Below are positions 1 through 8,363 of a DNA stretch of 64,000 nucleotides, one piece after another; position 1 is the first letter of the stretch, and each line of letters opens with the position of its first letter. The stretch lies in contig JAIUOC010000010.1 in NCBI GenBank assembly GCA_020161265.1, positions 124,001 to 188,000 on the forward strand, read 5' to 3'. Position numbers and translations under genes: made by a program. The notes under the pieces are model-generated. The model saw only the letters and a list, made by a program, of their open reading frames with translations. It had not been told where the DNA came from and ran no database searches. The stretch comes from Chloroflexota bacterium (GTDB taxonomy: Bacteria > Chloroflexota > Chloroflexia > Chloroflexales > Herpetosiphonaceae).

Positions 1-2
1 GC

Positions 3-101
3 GTAATGTTGCTAGAACGCACGATGGTCAAAACCAAGCCCCAATATGCCGATTACATCGCTAAAACCAGCGCCTTCTTGCCGTGGTTACCAAAAAGCTA
101 A
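3..101 (+). CDS. C-terminal end of a DUF1295 / steroid-reductase-like membrane protein (partial)
   Basis: Only the last 32 codons lie in the window; the gene begins upstream. The reading frame starting at base 3 ends in a TAA at 99-101. The tail reads KPQYADYI, then KTSAFLPWLPKS. This resembles the usual end of DUF1295 (isoprenylcysteine methyltransferase / 5-alpha-reductase fold) membrane proteins, which finish with a conserved Y..Y...T..F.PW.P pattern. The substrate of the family is generally unknown. With so little sequence the assignment rests on this motif alone. A repeat mosaic follows directly after the stop. Confidence 0.5.
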   Translation, partial: VMLLERTMVKTKPQYADYIAKTSAFLPWLPKS

Positions 102-366
102 ACGAAAACGCAGAGTTAACGTTTTGATCCACGAAGGACACGAAGGCTGAAACCGCGAAGATCGCGAAGATCGCGAAGGCTGATTGAGTGGTTCGCTGAG
201 ATGGATTCGTCGTTCAAATATCACAACATTAAACCATTCGTGTCCTTCGTGTTCTTCGCGGTTTCAGCCCTCATCTCTTGCTCTGCGCCACTGCGTTAAA
301 TTCCGATCCCGATGTTGCCTTTTGATGTTTGACTGCTGCCTTGACTCTATGTTCTATGTTCTTTGC
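102..366. repeat. Intergenic word-mosaic repeat, locus 1
   Basis: This stretch is built from short words that recur at three other loci in the window. Near 122-182 it has TTTTGATCCACGAAGG, ACACGAAGG, GCTGAAACCGCGAAG and ATCGCGAAG repeated in tandem. Near 237-270 the same words return in inverted orientation (TTCGTGTCCTTCGTG, TCTTCGCGGTTTCAGC). Bases 280-298 are the reverse complement of the TTAACGCAG..GCGCAGAG word. Bases 320-342 match the reverse complement of a GGCAGAAGTCAAACATC word. Near 346-380 CTATGTTCT is repeated. Open frames across it look accidental. It separates two convergent genes. Confidence 0.75.
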
Positions 367-367
367 T

Positions 368-2104
368 CTATGTTCTTTTTGGCTCTTTTTTGGGCTCGAC
401 GCGTAGGGTTTGCTCAGCAGTATAGCGTACCAAACCAGGTGGGCCGCCTTTGATTTTGCGCACATGTTTGCGCAAGGCAATATCGACTTCAACTGCGCCA
501 TCGTTGCGAGCTGATGAATAGTAAGCCGCCAGTTGCGCTGCTTGTTCGAGGGTACGCGGCGGCACATTCGCCGCTTGCATGCGAATAATCACATGGCCAC
601 CAGTTCGTTCACGGGCATGCAACCAATAATCTTCGGGCTGTCCAAGTTTGAAGGTTACTTCATCGTTTTGGTCAGCGGTTCGCCCAACGAAAATTGTCCA
701 GCCATCGGGCGAAATCACCCGCAACGGGCCACGGCCAACACTGGAGTTGGGCTTGCTTTTGGCTTTGCCAATCGTTTGGCGCAACCAACCACCAGCAATC
801 AACTCGCGCTCAAATTGCTCAATTTCGGCAAAACTCTCGGCCAAACTCAATAGATCGTTGGTTTGTTGCAAATATTCGGCTTGAGCCTCGGTTTGCTCCA
901 AGAGTTGTGGCACATCCTCTAATGCGCCTTTAGCTTTGTCGTACTCGCGGAATTTTGCTTGAGCATTCTCGACCGCAGACAATGTTGGGTCAAGTGTAAT
1001 TATGCCTTGGTCAAGCAGCAATTCACTTTGGCCAGGCTTGATCGCATAAATATAGCCAAAAATCATCTCGCCTTCCCAACGCAAACGCTCAAGTTGTTCA
1101 ACCCGCGCCAATTGAGTGCGCAATTGATCAGCTTTGGTTTTGATGCGGCGCTGAGCTTCGGCTACCCGTTCGAGCAAAGCCTCACGTCGTTGAGCGTGGG
1201 CCGTCACTTGATCAAGCTCGGCAAAGGCGGTTGCCAAGGCTTCGTTCATGCTGGGAAACGGTTCGGTATGCGCTTGGTGCAGCAAATTAAAGGCGGCAAT
1301 CCCGATTGGCGTGCCATCAGCATTGCGGGCAAGGGTTGGCTCGCTGCTGGTAAGGCTAGTGAGTTGGCGCAAAAGCTGGGCAATCTGTTCAAAATCTAGC
1401 TCTGGCGTAATTTCAACGCTAGTTGAACCGACTGCCCGCCAAGCAATTTCACGGCCAGTTTGCGGCGAGATGCCACTATATTCGGTCACCAAGGCTTTAG
1501 CTAAATCGCCACCTAAGGCGGCAATTTGCGCAGCGGTTGCTTGGCGCGGGTCAGATTTGCCTTGACTGGGCGGGCCTTCGTAGATGCTGCGTGGCATAAT
1601 TGGGCGTTGCGAACGTTGCGGGTTATAGTGACGAATACTTTCCAAGACCAAGCCATTATCATCGACCAAAATAATATTTGATGAATGACCGATAATTTCT
1701 AGTACCAACTCACTATAACGCGGCGTAAGCATCACCTCATCGTCGTCATCATCGTCAGGCTCAAGTTCCTTGCGAGGAATCGGCATCTTGGCTATACTGA
1801 GCGAAATAACCCGTTCCAATGGCGCAGATTCGATTTTGGTAATCCGTCCACCACGAACATATTTACGCAATAATAGCAACAAAGGCGAATCGGCATTCGG
1901 ATCACGGGTTAGCTTGGTTGGGGTGGTATGCATGCGGGCGAATTTGGCATGCGCCGAAAGCAACAACTGATGGCGCTGACCATCAGCATAAACTTCAAAG
2001 CCCACACTATCAGGATTTGGCAAAACCACCTGTTGAATTTTGCCGCCAACCAAGATCTGTAATTCAGCGACAATCGCTGCAACAACTAGCGCATCAATGT
2101 GCAT
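368..2104 (-). CDS. rqcH: RqcH / Rqc2-type NFACT protein (ribosome quality control)
   Basis: The 578-residue protein has the bacterial RqcH layout: an NFACT-N domain at about 1-250 starting MHIDALVVAAIVAEL, a coiled-coil middle at about 270-430, and an NFACT-R domain at about 450-560 with DGWTIFVGR and DYWLHARERTGGH. The family binds 50S subunits blocked by peptidyl-tRNA and adds C-terminal alanine tails; older annotations call it fibronectin-binding protein. Residues 117-122 are a run of six aspartates. The position usually occupied by an Asp-Arg pair appears as Glu97-Arg98 (LERVI). ATG at 2104 follows AAGGAG. The stop codon lies in the CTATGTTCT words of the neighbouring mosaic. A divergent promoter is likely shared with gmk. 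Confidence 0.88.
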   Translation of the reverse strand: MHIDALVVAAIVAELQILVGGKIQQVVLPNPDSVGFEVYADGQRHQLLLSAHAKFARMHTTPTKLTRDPNADSPLLLLLRKYVRGGRITKIESAPLERVISLSIAKMPIPRKELEPDDDDDDEVMLTPRYSELVLEIIGHSSNIILVDDNGLVLESIRHYNPQRSQRPIMPRSIYEGPPSQGKSDPRQATAAQIAALGGDLAKALVTEYSGISPQTGREIAWRAVGSTSVEITPELDFEQIAQLLRQLTSLTSSEPTLARNADGTPIGIAAFNLLHQAHTEPFPSMNEALATAFAELDQVTAHAQRREALLERVAEAQRRIKTKADQLRTQLARVEQLERLRWEGEMIFGYIYAIKPGQSELLLDQGIITLDPTLSAVENAQAKFREYDKAKGALEDVPQLLEQTEAQAEYLQQTNDLLSLAESFAEIEQFERELIAGGWLRQTIGKAKSKPNSSVGRGPLRVISPDGWTIFVGRTADQNDEVTFKLGQPEDYWLHARERTGGHVIIRMQAANVPPRTLEQAAQLAAYYSSARNDGAVEVDIALRKHVRKIKGGPPGLVRYTAEQTLRVEPKKEPKRT

Positions 2105-2128
2105 AGACGATTCTCCTTCAATGGCTCA

Positions 2129-2157
2129 ATCGTACTCAAGCATTGGCAGAACGTCAA
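2129..2157 (-). promoter_or_regulatory. Sigma-70-type promoter for rqcH
   Basis: On the minus strand TTGACG (2157-2152) is followed after 17 bases by TACGAT (2134-2129). This gives a start about 20 bases before the rqcH ATG at 2104. Five of six bases match the -35 consensus. Called by eye. Confidence 0.5.
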
Positions 2158-2182
2158 TAATTCCCTTAGTTTAGGAGGCATT

Positions 2183-2815
2183 GTGTCACACCCAGAACTC
2201 AACCCGATTTTGCACAACCAAGCTCCTGTGCCACTACTGGTCATTATTTCAGGCCCATCAGGGGTTGGCAAAGATACGGTGTTGATGCGTATGCGCGAAT
2301 TTGGCATGCCCTTTCATTTTGTGGTCACTACTACCAGCCGTGGCCAACGCCCGGGCGAATTAGAGGGCTTTGATTATAATTTTGTTTCCAAAGCTGAATT
2401 TGAAACCATGATCGCCAACAACGACCTTTTAGAGCATGCGGTCGTTTATGGCGAATACAAGGGCATTCCCAAATCGCAGGTACGCGATGCCTTGGCGAGC
2501 GGCAAAGATGTGATTTTGCGGATCGACGTGCAGGGCGCGGCTACCATGCGCAAATTAGTGCCCGATGCAGTCTTGATTTTCATCGTGCCACCTTCAAGTG
2601 CCGAATTGGCCAACCGCTTACGTCTACGCCGCACTGAATCGGCAGAAGGCTTAGAACGGCGCATGGCCTTGGCCGAAGAAGAAATGGGTCGCGTCGATGA
2701 ATTTGATTATGTGGTGATGAACCCCGAATCGCGGCCCGACGAAGCCGCCAGCATGATTCAAGCGATCATTCGCGCCGAAAAATCACGTATCCGCCCCCGC
2801 CGGATTAAACTCTAG
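2183..2815 (+). CDS. gmk: Guanylate kinase
   Basis: Cytoplasmic enzyme that phosphorylates GMP to GDP with ATP. The P-loop GPSGVGKDT lies about 20 residues from the chosen start, followed by the GMP-binding TTTSRGQRPGE and the YGEYKGIP segment. The 210-residue length fits the family. A longer open frame begins at 2099, but an AGGAGG at 2173-2178 sits four bases before a GTG at 2183. That removes 28 poorly conserved residues and the overlap with rqcH. A strong hairpin follows the stop, so gmk is probably monocistronic. Confidence 0.93.
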   Translation: MSHPELNPILHNQAPVPLLVIISGPSGVGKDTVLMRMREFGMPFHFVVTTTSRGQRPGELEGFDYNFVSKAEFETMIANNDLLEHAVVYGEYKGIPKSQVRDALASGKDVILRIDVQGAATMRKLVPDAVLIFIVPPSSAELANRLRLRRTESAEGLERRMALAEEEMGRVDEFDYVVMNPESRPDEAASMIQAIIRAEKSRIRPRRIKL

Positions 2816-2822
2816 CTTCTTA

Positions 2823-2863
2823 AATGGGCTTAATTGGTCAAAGCTTGACTGATTAAGCCCATT
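2823..2863 (+). terminator. Hairpin terminator after gmk
   Basis: ATGGGCTTAAT pairs with ATTAAGCCCAT around an inner TGGTCAA/TTGACTG stem and an AGC loop. The 3' flank is only weakly T-rich (TTTCC). It lies eight bases after the gmk stop. Confidence 0.7.
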
Positions 2864-2915
2864 TCCTCAGCATTTTTTCATCAAACCACTACTTTCGTGC
2901 AAACTAAAAACCCCC

Positions 2916-2921
2916 TATAAT
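2916..2921 (+). promoter_or_regulatory. -10 element upstream of degV
   Basis: A perfect TATAAT lies 69 bases before the degV start codon. The -35 region near 2893-2898 (TTTCGT) is weak. No other gene could use it on this strand. Confidence 0.45.
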
Positions 2922-2989
2922 ACTTGTTAATCTATGCTCCACCGCAGGGTTGCATTGGAGTGTCTGTGTGGCTCCGAGGATTGAACAAC

Positions 2990-3835
2990 ATGACCACTGC
3001 ATTGGTTACCGCCTCAACGTCGAGCTTGCCAATGGAGCTTATTCAGCGCTATGGCATTGAATTAATTCCATTTACCATTCAATTTGTCGATGGCAATCTG
3101 CGTGAAAGCGAAGATGTCTCGCTCGATGAGTTTTATCGCCGTTTAGTTCATGAAGATGTGATTCCTACGACTGCTCCCTCATCGGCAGGGCAGTTTATTA
3201 ATTATTTTCGCCAACATCCCGCTGATGATATTATCGTGATTCATGTTGGGGCAATGCTCAGCCAAAGTTATGCCAATGCCATGCAAGCCGCATCACGGGT
3301 GCAAGGCCGCATGATCTACAACATCGACTCGCGCCAATTTGCCCTAGGCACAGGTTTGTTGGTGCTCGAAGCAGCCGAAGCTTTGGCTCGCGGGGCGAGT
3401 GCTGCTTCGATTGTTTCGCAAATTGAGCATCAAATTCCCAATATCCTGACCGTTGCCTCACTCGAAACGGTGCGCTATTTGCGGCTCAGTGGGCGCTTGG
3501 GGCGCATCGGGGCCATGGCCGCCTCACTTTTGGGCATCTACCCAATTTTGGGTCTGGATCGCAAAGGTCAAGCCGAAATGGTCGGTCGCGCACGCTCACG
3601 CGAAGATTCCTTGACCATGATGATTCAGCAAGCCCTAGCGTTTGTAGGCAAGGGCAAAGTTCGACGAATGGGCATTTTGCACACCAATGCTTTAGCTGAA
3701 GCTCAAACCTTTGCTCAGCAAGTTTCAGCTCATTTTCCAGGCGTGCCCTTGTTGATCTCCGATGCTGGCCCAGTCTTGGCAGTCCATGGCGGGCCAGGCG
3801 CGTTGGGTATTTCGGTCTTGCGAGAAGAAGCCTAA
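2990..3835 (+). CDS. DegV family fatty-acid-binding protein
   Basis: The 281-residue protein has the two-lobed DegV fold that binds a fatty acid, in characterised members presenting it to fatty acid kinase (FakB). Near the N-terminus are ALVTASTSSLP and the D/E-rich SEDVSLDEFYRRL with TTAPSSAGQF. Near the C-terminus are HGGPGALGI, resembling the usual H.GPGA.G signature. The open frame starts at 2924, but ATG 2990 follows GAGGA with suitable spacing and starts right at the conserved strand. The next gene begins four bases after its stop, so they are probably co-transcribed. No FakA homologue is visible nearby. Confidence 0.85.
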   Translation: MTTALVTASTSSLPMELIQRYGIELIPFTIQFVDGNLRESEDVSLDEFYRRLVHEDVIPTTAPSSAGQFINYFRQHPADDIIVIHVGAMLSQSYANAMQAASRVQGRMIYNIDSRQFALGTGLLVLEAAEALARGASAASIVSQIEHQIPNILTVASLETVRYLRLSGRLGRIGAMAASLLGIYPILGLDRKGQAEMVGRARSREDSLTMMIQQALAFVGKGKVRRMGILHTNALAEAQTFAQQVSAHFPGVPLLISDAGPVLAVHGGPGALGISVLREEA

Positions 3836-3838
3836 GTT

Positions 3839-4723
3839 ATGCATTTGTTTCGTCGCGTTCCGAGCATTCAAGATTTGGCGATGCGGCCACTGGTTGAGAG
3901 CGATTTGCCGCCGCTGATGGGCTTGCTTGAGCAAACTCCATGGGCTTCGCTTTCGATTCCCCACGATGAGTTTCGCTTAACCCTCAACGATCAGCTTAGT
4001 ATTGTCTTGGAATACAACGGCAAATTGTGGGGCTGCGTGCTGATGGGCTACGCAGTTGGCCCCATTGCCTGGATTCGGGCGCTGATTGTGCATCATTCGT
4101 TGCGTCCAGCCGAGGCGGTGACTGAATTTTTACAAGCCGCCGAGGGTTATGCTAAAGCTCATGGTGTTGAGCGCTTGTTGATTATGAGCGACGAACGCGA
4201 TGCAAGTTGGCTGTTGCCGTGGGTGTTACGCGAGGGCTATCATCCCCAGCTTGATGTCGTGGGCTATGAAAAACGTGCGATGAATATTCCGGCTTGGGGC
4301 AATACTGGGGCGTGGATTCGCCCAGCGACGACCGACGATGTACCCATGATTGCCAAGATCGATGCTGCCGCCTTTGCTGACGAATGGGTCAAAAATAGCA
4401 CGATTTTGGCTGGAGTTTTCCCAGTTGCACCCTTCTATATCGTAGCCGAGCTTAACCATACAATTGTTGGCTATGCCTTTGCCACCGTGCATCATGGCGG
4501 TATGATGGCTCATTTAGTACGGATCGCGGTTGATCCAGCGCTGCAAGGCCAAGCCATCGGCGTACGGCTTTTAGCTGAATTAGTCGATTGGTGCAGTTTA
4601 AAGGGCGTGCAATTGCTCTCACTGAATACCCAAAACACCAACCAACATGCCCAACGGCTCTACGAGTGGTTTGGGTTTATGCGCAATGGCGAACGCCAAA
4701 CCGTTTTGGTCAAAGATTTGTAG
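3839..4723 (+). CDS. Double-domain GNAT N-acetyltransferase
   Basis: The 294-residue protein appears to hold two GNAT folds. The C-terminal domain, about residues 155-294, is the better conserved: it has VRIAVDPALQGQAIGVRLL, matching the acetyl-CoA-binding Q..G.G/A motif A, and NTQNTNQHAQRLYEWFGF, matching motif B. The N-terminal half (MRPLVESDLPPLMGLL onward) has a GNAT-like start but a weak acetyl-CoA loop. The acceptor substrate cannot be read from sequence. It is four bases downstream of degV and ends about 30 bases before the MoxR gene. Confidence 0.8.
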   Translation: MHLFRRVPSIQDLAMRPLVESDLPPLMGLLEQTPWASLSIPHDEFRLTLNDQLSIVLEYNGKLWGCVLMGYAVGPIAWIRALIVHHSLRPAEAVTEFLQAAEGYAKAHGVERLLIMSDERDASWLLPWVLREGYHPQLDVVGYEKRAMNIPAWGNTGAWIRPATTDDVPMIAKIDAAAFADEWVKNSTILAGVFPVAPFYIVAELNHTIVGYAFATVHHGGMMAHLVRIAVDPALQGQAIGVRLLAELVDWCSLKGVQLLSLNTQNTNQHAQRLYEWFGFMRNGERQTVLVKDL

Positions 4724-4753
4724 CACCGATTCAGTTTTCGGGAGGATCTTGAA

Positions 4754-5737
4754 ATGAAACATGTGCAAGAGATAGCCCAACGGGTAGCCGCCAATGTCGA
4801 AAAAGTGATCATCGGCAAACGCGCGGCGGTCGATTTAACCCTGATCGCCCTGCTTTGTCGCGGGCATGTGCTGTTGGAAGATGTGCCAGGCGTAGGCAAA
4901 ACCACCCTCGCCAAGGCAATTGCCCGCAGCATCGGCTGTAGCTTCAAGCGCATTCAGTTCACTCCCGACCTGCTGCCAACCGATGTGAGTGGAGTTTCGA
5001 TCTACAATCAAAAATCAGGTGAGTTTGAATTTCGGCCTGGGCCAATTATTGCCAACTTAGTGCTGGCCGATGAAATTAATCGGGCCACACCCAAAACTCA
5101 ATCGGCTTTGCTCGAAAGCATGGAAGAAGGCCAATTGACCGTCGATGGCATTACCCGCGCCTTGCCTCAGCCGTTTATCGTGCTTGCCACCCAAAATCCA
5201 ATCGAATATGAAGGCACGTTTCCGCTACCTGAGGCTCAACTCGACCGCTTTCTGCTGCGAATTACCCTCGGTTATCCGGCCAAAGCCGATGAATTAGCAA
5301 TTTTGGAGAGCCAACGCAAAGCCCACCCAATCGATGCGCTAGCTCAAGTCGTCAGCATCGAAGAGTTGCAACATATGCAATCCGAGATTCGCGATGTCTA
5401 TGTCGATGAGCAAATCAAAGAATATATTGTGGCAATTACTACCGCCACCCGCAACAACAGCGATGTGTACCTTGGGGCTAGCCCGCGTGGTTCGTTAGCC
5501 TTGTATCGCACAGCCCAAGCTTTAGCCGCTTTGCAAGGCCGCGATTATGTGATTCCTGACGACATCAAAGTGCTGGTCAAGCCAGTCTTGGCCCATCGCA
5601 TGATCATCAGCCCAGCAGCGCGGATTCGCAATATTCATGCTGATGAATTGATGCAACAAATTTTGAGCCAAGTGCCCGTACCAGGCGCACGCGCTGGGCG
5701 ACGATATGAGCGGCAGCAGCCGGCGGCTGCACATTAG
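4754..5737 (+). CDS. MoxR-type AAA+ ATPase
   Basis: The 327-residue protein is a MoxR-family AAA+ chaperone-like ATPase. It has Walker [11 protein letters not shown] after EDVPG, Walker [21 protein letters not shown], sensor 1 FIVLATQNP and sensor 2 near [12 protein letters not shown]. MoxR ATPases are commonly encoded with DUF58 and VWA proteins and assist cofactor insertion or complex assembly; the client here is unknown. ATG 4754 follows GGGAGGATC. The DUF58 gene starts nine bases after the stop, the usual MoxR-DUF58 pairing. Confidence 0.92.
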   Translation: MKHVQEIAQRVAANVEKVIIGKRAAVDLTLIALLCRGHVLLEDVPGVGKTTLAKAIARSIGCSFKRIQFTPDLLPTDVSGVSIYNQKSGEFEFRPGPIIANLVLADEINRATPKTQSALLESMEEGQLTVDGITRALPQPFIVLATQNPIEYEGTFPLPEAQLDRFLLRITLGYPAKADELAILESQRKAHPIDALAQVVSIEELQHMQSEIRDVYVDEQIKEYIVAITTATRNNSDVYLGASPRGSLALYRTAQALAALQGRDYVIPDDIKVLVKPVLAHRMIISPAARIRNIHADELMQQILSQVPVPGARAGRRYERQQPAAAH

Positions 5738-5746
5738 GGGCGGCAT

Positions 5747-7006
5747 ATGCGGGCATTAGGCATTTTGGGCTTGGCCGTGGTGCTATTTCTGACCGGCCTT
5801 TCGAGTAATATTTCTTTCTTTTATTACTTGACCTATACCATGCTAGGCTTGTTGGTCATCGCCTATGCTTGGGCTTGGAGCAACCTCGAAGGGCTGGAAA
5901 TCGAGCGCGAATCCAGTACCACTCGCGCTCAAGTTGGCGAGACCGTGCGCGAACGAATCACCATTTACAATACTTGGCCTGTACCCAAACTCTGGGTCGA
6001 GGTACGCGATCACTCCGATTTACCTTCGCATGGCTCGGGCTTTGTGAGCTATATTCCAGGCCGCGAAAAACGGCGCTGGATGGTGCGTACACCCTGTACC
6101 TTGCGCGGCAAATGGCGCTTGGGGCCAGTTTCGGTGCGCAGCGGCGATCCCTTCGGTATCTTCCAATTGCATAAAATGGTCGATCTAACCCATGATCTGT
6201 TGGTCTATCCGGCCACCGTCGATTTACCAAAATTTGAACTGCCAACCGCTGAGTTAATCGGTGGGCAAGATGTGCGTTCACGCACCTTTCACGTTACGCC
6301 GAATGTTTCGACTGTGCGCCAATATGTGCCAGGCGATAGCTTCAACCGCATTCACTGGCGTTCGACAGCGCGAACTGGCAATCTCATGGTCAAGGAATTT
6401 GAGCTTGATCCATCAGCAGATGTTTGGATCATTTTGGACATGGAAGAACGTTTTCACCATGGCCAGCCTGATGCAGCGATTCCAGCGATTATCAAAACCT
6501 TGCAAGGCAAAATCGCAATTCCTAACACCACCGAGGAATATAGCATTACCTTGGCGGCTTCGTTGGCGCGGCATTTGTTGCGGCTCAATCGTAGTGTGGG
6601 CTTATTGACCTACGGCGCACAACGCGAAATTATCCTGCCTGAACGCGAAGCTCGCCAGCTTTACAAAATTTTAGAGCCATTGGCGATGCTGCATGCCACC
6701 AGCAATACCTCATTAGCCGAATTATTGGCCGCTGAAAGCCAACGTTTTGGCCGCAATGCCTCGCTGCTGATCATCACTGCCGCGCTTGATGAACGTTGGG
6801 TGGCAGCGGTTCAGCGCTTGGTCTATCGTGGGGCACGCGCTTCGATTATGTTTCTCGATGGCAAATCGTTTGGCGGCTGGCGCGACCCTGAACCAACCTT
6901 TGCCCGTTTGGCCGAGCTACGCGTGCCAGTCTATCGCATTCATGCTGGCGATGGCTTAGATCGCGCTTTAGCTGAGCCAGCTATTCGCCCAATGGGTCGG
7001 AGCTAA
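5747..7006 (+). CDS. DUF58 domain protein, membrane-anchored
   Basis: The 419-residue protein has two transmembrane helices in the first 45 residues (LGLAVVLFLTGL and YLTYTMLGLLVIAYAWAW). A beta-rich region follows, then the DUF58 signature VRQYVPGDSFNRIHWRSTARTG at about 185-205. The C-terminal part has a VWA-like fold (DVWIILDME). DUF58 proteins are partners of MoxR ATPases, as the neighbouring gene confirms. No transglutaminase-domain gene follows, unlike many such operons; a GNAT gene starts three bases after the stop. Confidence 0.88.
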   Translation: MRALGILGLAVVLFLTGLSSNISFFYYLTYTMLGLLVIAYAWAWSNLEGLEIERESSTTRAQVGETVRERITIYNTWPVPKLWVEVRDHSDLPSHGSGFVSYIPGREKRRWMVRTPCTLRGKWRLGPVSVRSGDPFGIFQLHKMVDLTHDLLVYPATVDLPKFELPTAELIGGQDVRSRTFHVTPNVSTVRQYVPGDSFNRIHWRSTARTGNLMVKEFELDPSADVWIILDMEERFHHGQPDAAIPAIIKTLQGKIAIPNTTEEYSITLAASLARHLLRLNRSVGLLTYGAQREIILPEREARQLYKILEPLAMLHATSNTSLAELLAAESQRFGRNASLLIITAALDERWVAAVQRLVYRGARASIMFLDGKSFGGWRDPEPTFARLAELRVPVYRIHAGDGLDRALAEPAIRPMGRS

Positions 7007-7009
7007 GCA

Positions 7010-7651
7010 ATGACACAAACCCAACCAACCGTAGCGTTACGTCCGGCCAATGCGAATGATCTGGCAATTTTGGGTGAGCTGTTGCTCGATTTGTATGATG
7101 CTGAATTGCCCGATTCGTTGCGTGGAGCCGATAGCCAGCGCCAAGCCTTGTTGCGCTACACCTTGCATGCCAACAATTTTGCCGGAGTGCGCGGGCGTTA
7201 TTTGGCGCTTAATCAAGCTGGCGAAATTGTGGGCATGGCGGGAATTCAATTTCCCAACGAGCCAGCCCCTGATCGAGTGCCGCGTGGCACATTGAATATG
7301 GCAGTGCAGTTAATTGGATTGAAACATACATTGCACCTGTTGAGCACTGTTGCGGCCTCGATGCTGATGCCACCACCCAAATTCAACCCCAGCTATGCCT
7401 ATATTCATGGGATTGTGGTGCGCGAGCAACAGCGCAACCAAGGTTATGGCGCAGCAATTATGCAGGCAGTTGAACAACAATTAGTGGCGCGTAAAGTAGC
7501 AGGGGCGCAACTACAAGTGATTGTCGATAACCATCAAGCCGCCAAATTATATGAGCGCTTGGGCTATCGCACGGTTTACCGCTCACCCCAATGGCTCGAT
7601 CGGGTAACAATTCCGAATGTGTTGATGCAAAAGCCGTTGGTAACAAACTAA
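7010..7651 (+). CDS. GNAT family N-acetyltransferase
   Basis: The 213-residue protein is a single GNAT domain. VALRPANANDLAILGELL begins the fold, YIHGIVVREQQRNQGYGAAIM is motif A with the acetyl-CoA-binding Q/R..G.G/A loop, and VIVDNHQAAKLYERLGYRTVYR is motif B. The segment between about residues 80 and 120 is longer than usual and hydrophobic. The acceptor substrate is unknown. It follows the DUF58 gene after three bases and probably shares its transcript. Confidence 0.85.
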   Translation: MTQTQPTVALRPANANDLAILGELLLDLYDAELPDSLRGADSQRQALLRYTLHANNFAGVRGRYLALNQAGEIVGMAGIQFPNEPAPDRVPRGTLNMAVQLIGLKHTLHLLSTVAASMLMPPPKFNPSYAYIHGIVVREQQRNQGYGAAIMQAVEQQLVARKVAGAQLQVIVDNHQAAKLYERLGYRTVYRSPQWLDRVTIPNVLMQKPLVTN

Positions 7652-7697
7652 GATCAAGAAAAAATCACGCTCGAATCGTTTGAGAAAGAGGCTGACA

Positions 7698-8363
7698 ATG
7701 TATGAAGTTGCCCATGCGCGTTCACAACGGCTGCATATTCCAATCGTTACATGGATTTATTGGATTGGCGTGCATATCCCAGCCTTGCTTTTGGAATTCC
7801 TCCTAATAGACTATCTTGACCAAATTCATGACGAAGGTAGCGAGTCATTTCTCTTAGGTCTGATTACGGCATCCACATTAATTGGCATTGCTAGCATGAG
7901 TTATGGTCAAGCTTGGATTTTAAAACGGACAATCGATCCAAATTTATTCAAGCAATGGTTTGGAGCAACACTTAGCGCAGCTTGTGTGATTAGCATTGCG
8001 ATGTATATATTGAGGATCGATTATTTATTATTGATGATGTTTCACAATCTTAGCACGCGCTCACCGATTGATCCATGGCTATCATGGAGGCTGACCTCCA
8101 TTGCAATTACGTGTTTGGTAATTAGCAGCGTTCAAGCTTTCATCTTACGTAAAGCTGGCTATCGCATACAGCATTGGGTTCCAATAATGCTGGTTAGTTG
8201 GATCACTACATCGCTAAGCATCGCTTGGTTTAGTAGTTCGATCTATGAGAGTCTCGCTAGATCAACAGTGCTCGTGATGGGTGGCGCTAGTTTGCTGAAT
8301 GGCGTAGGCTTGTTCTTGATTCAGCCGACCCGCATTAAGCTTAACGAGCCACAATCGCCTTAA
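7698..8363 (+). CDS. Multi-pass membrane protein of unknown function
   Basis: I do not recognise this 221-residue protein. It has about six hydrophobic segments, among them IVTWIYWIGVHIPALLLEFLL, FLLGLITASTLIGIASM and STVLVMGGASLLNGVGLFLI. ATG 7698 is preferred over TTG 7680 because AGAAAGAGG lies about seven bases before it. The codon use looks more AT-rich and less biased than in the neighbouring genes. That could reflect recent acquisition or low expression. Its last 23 bases overlap the end of the convergent TetR gene. Confidence 0.65.
   Translation: MYEVAHARSQRLHIPIVTWIYWIGVHIPALLLEFLLIDYLDQIHDEGSESFLLGLITASTLIGIASMSYGQAWILKRTIDPNLFKQWFGATLSAACVISIAMYILRIDYLLLMMFHNLSTRSPIDPWLSWRLTSIAITCLVISSVQAFILRKAGYRIQHWVPIMLVSWITTSLSIAWFSSSIYESLARSTVLVMGGASLLNGVGLFLIQPTRIKLNEPQSP

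Noticed and set aside
102..366. CRISPR array at the tandem words
   Set aside because: Units are 9-20 bases with no constant repeat and spacer lengths, and no cas genes are near.
184..453. 89-codon open frame across repeat locus 1
   Set aside because: Its sequence is translated repeat words and it overlaps the rqcH end; nothing supports translation.
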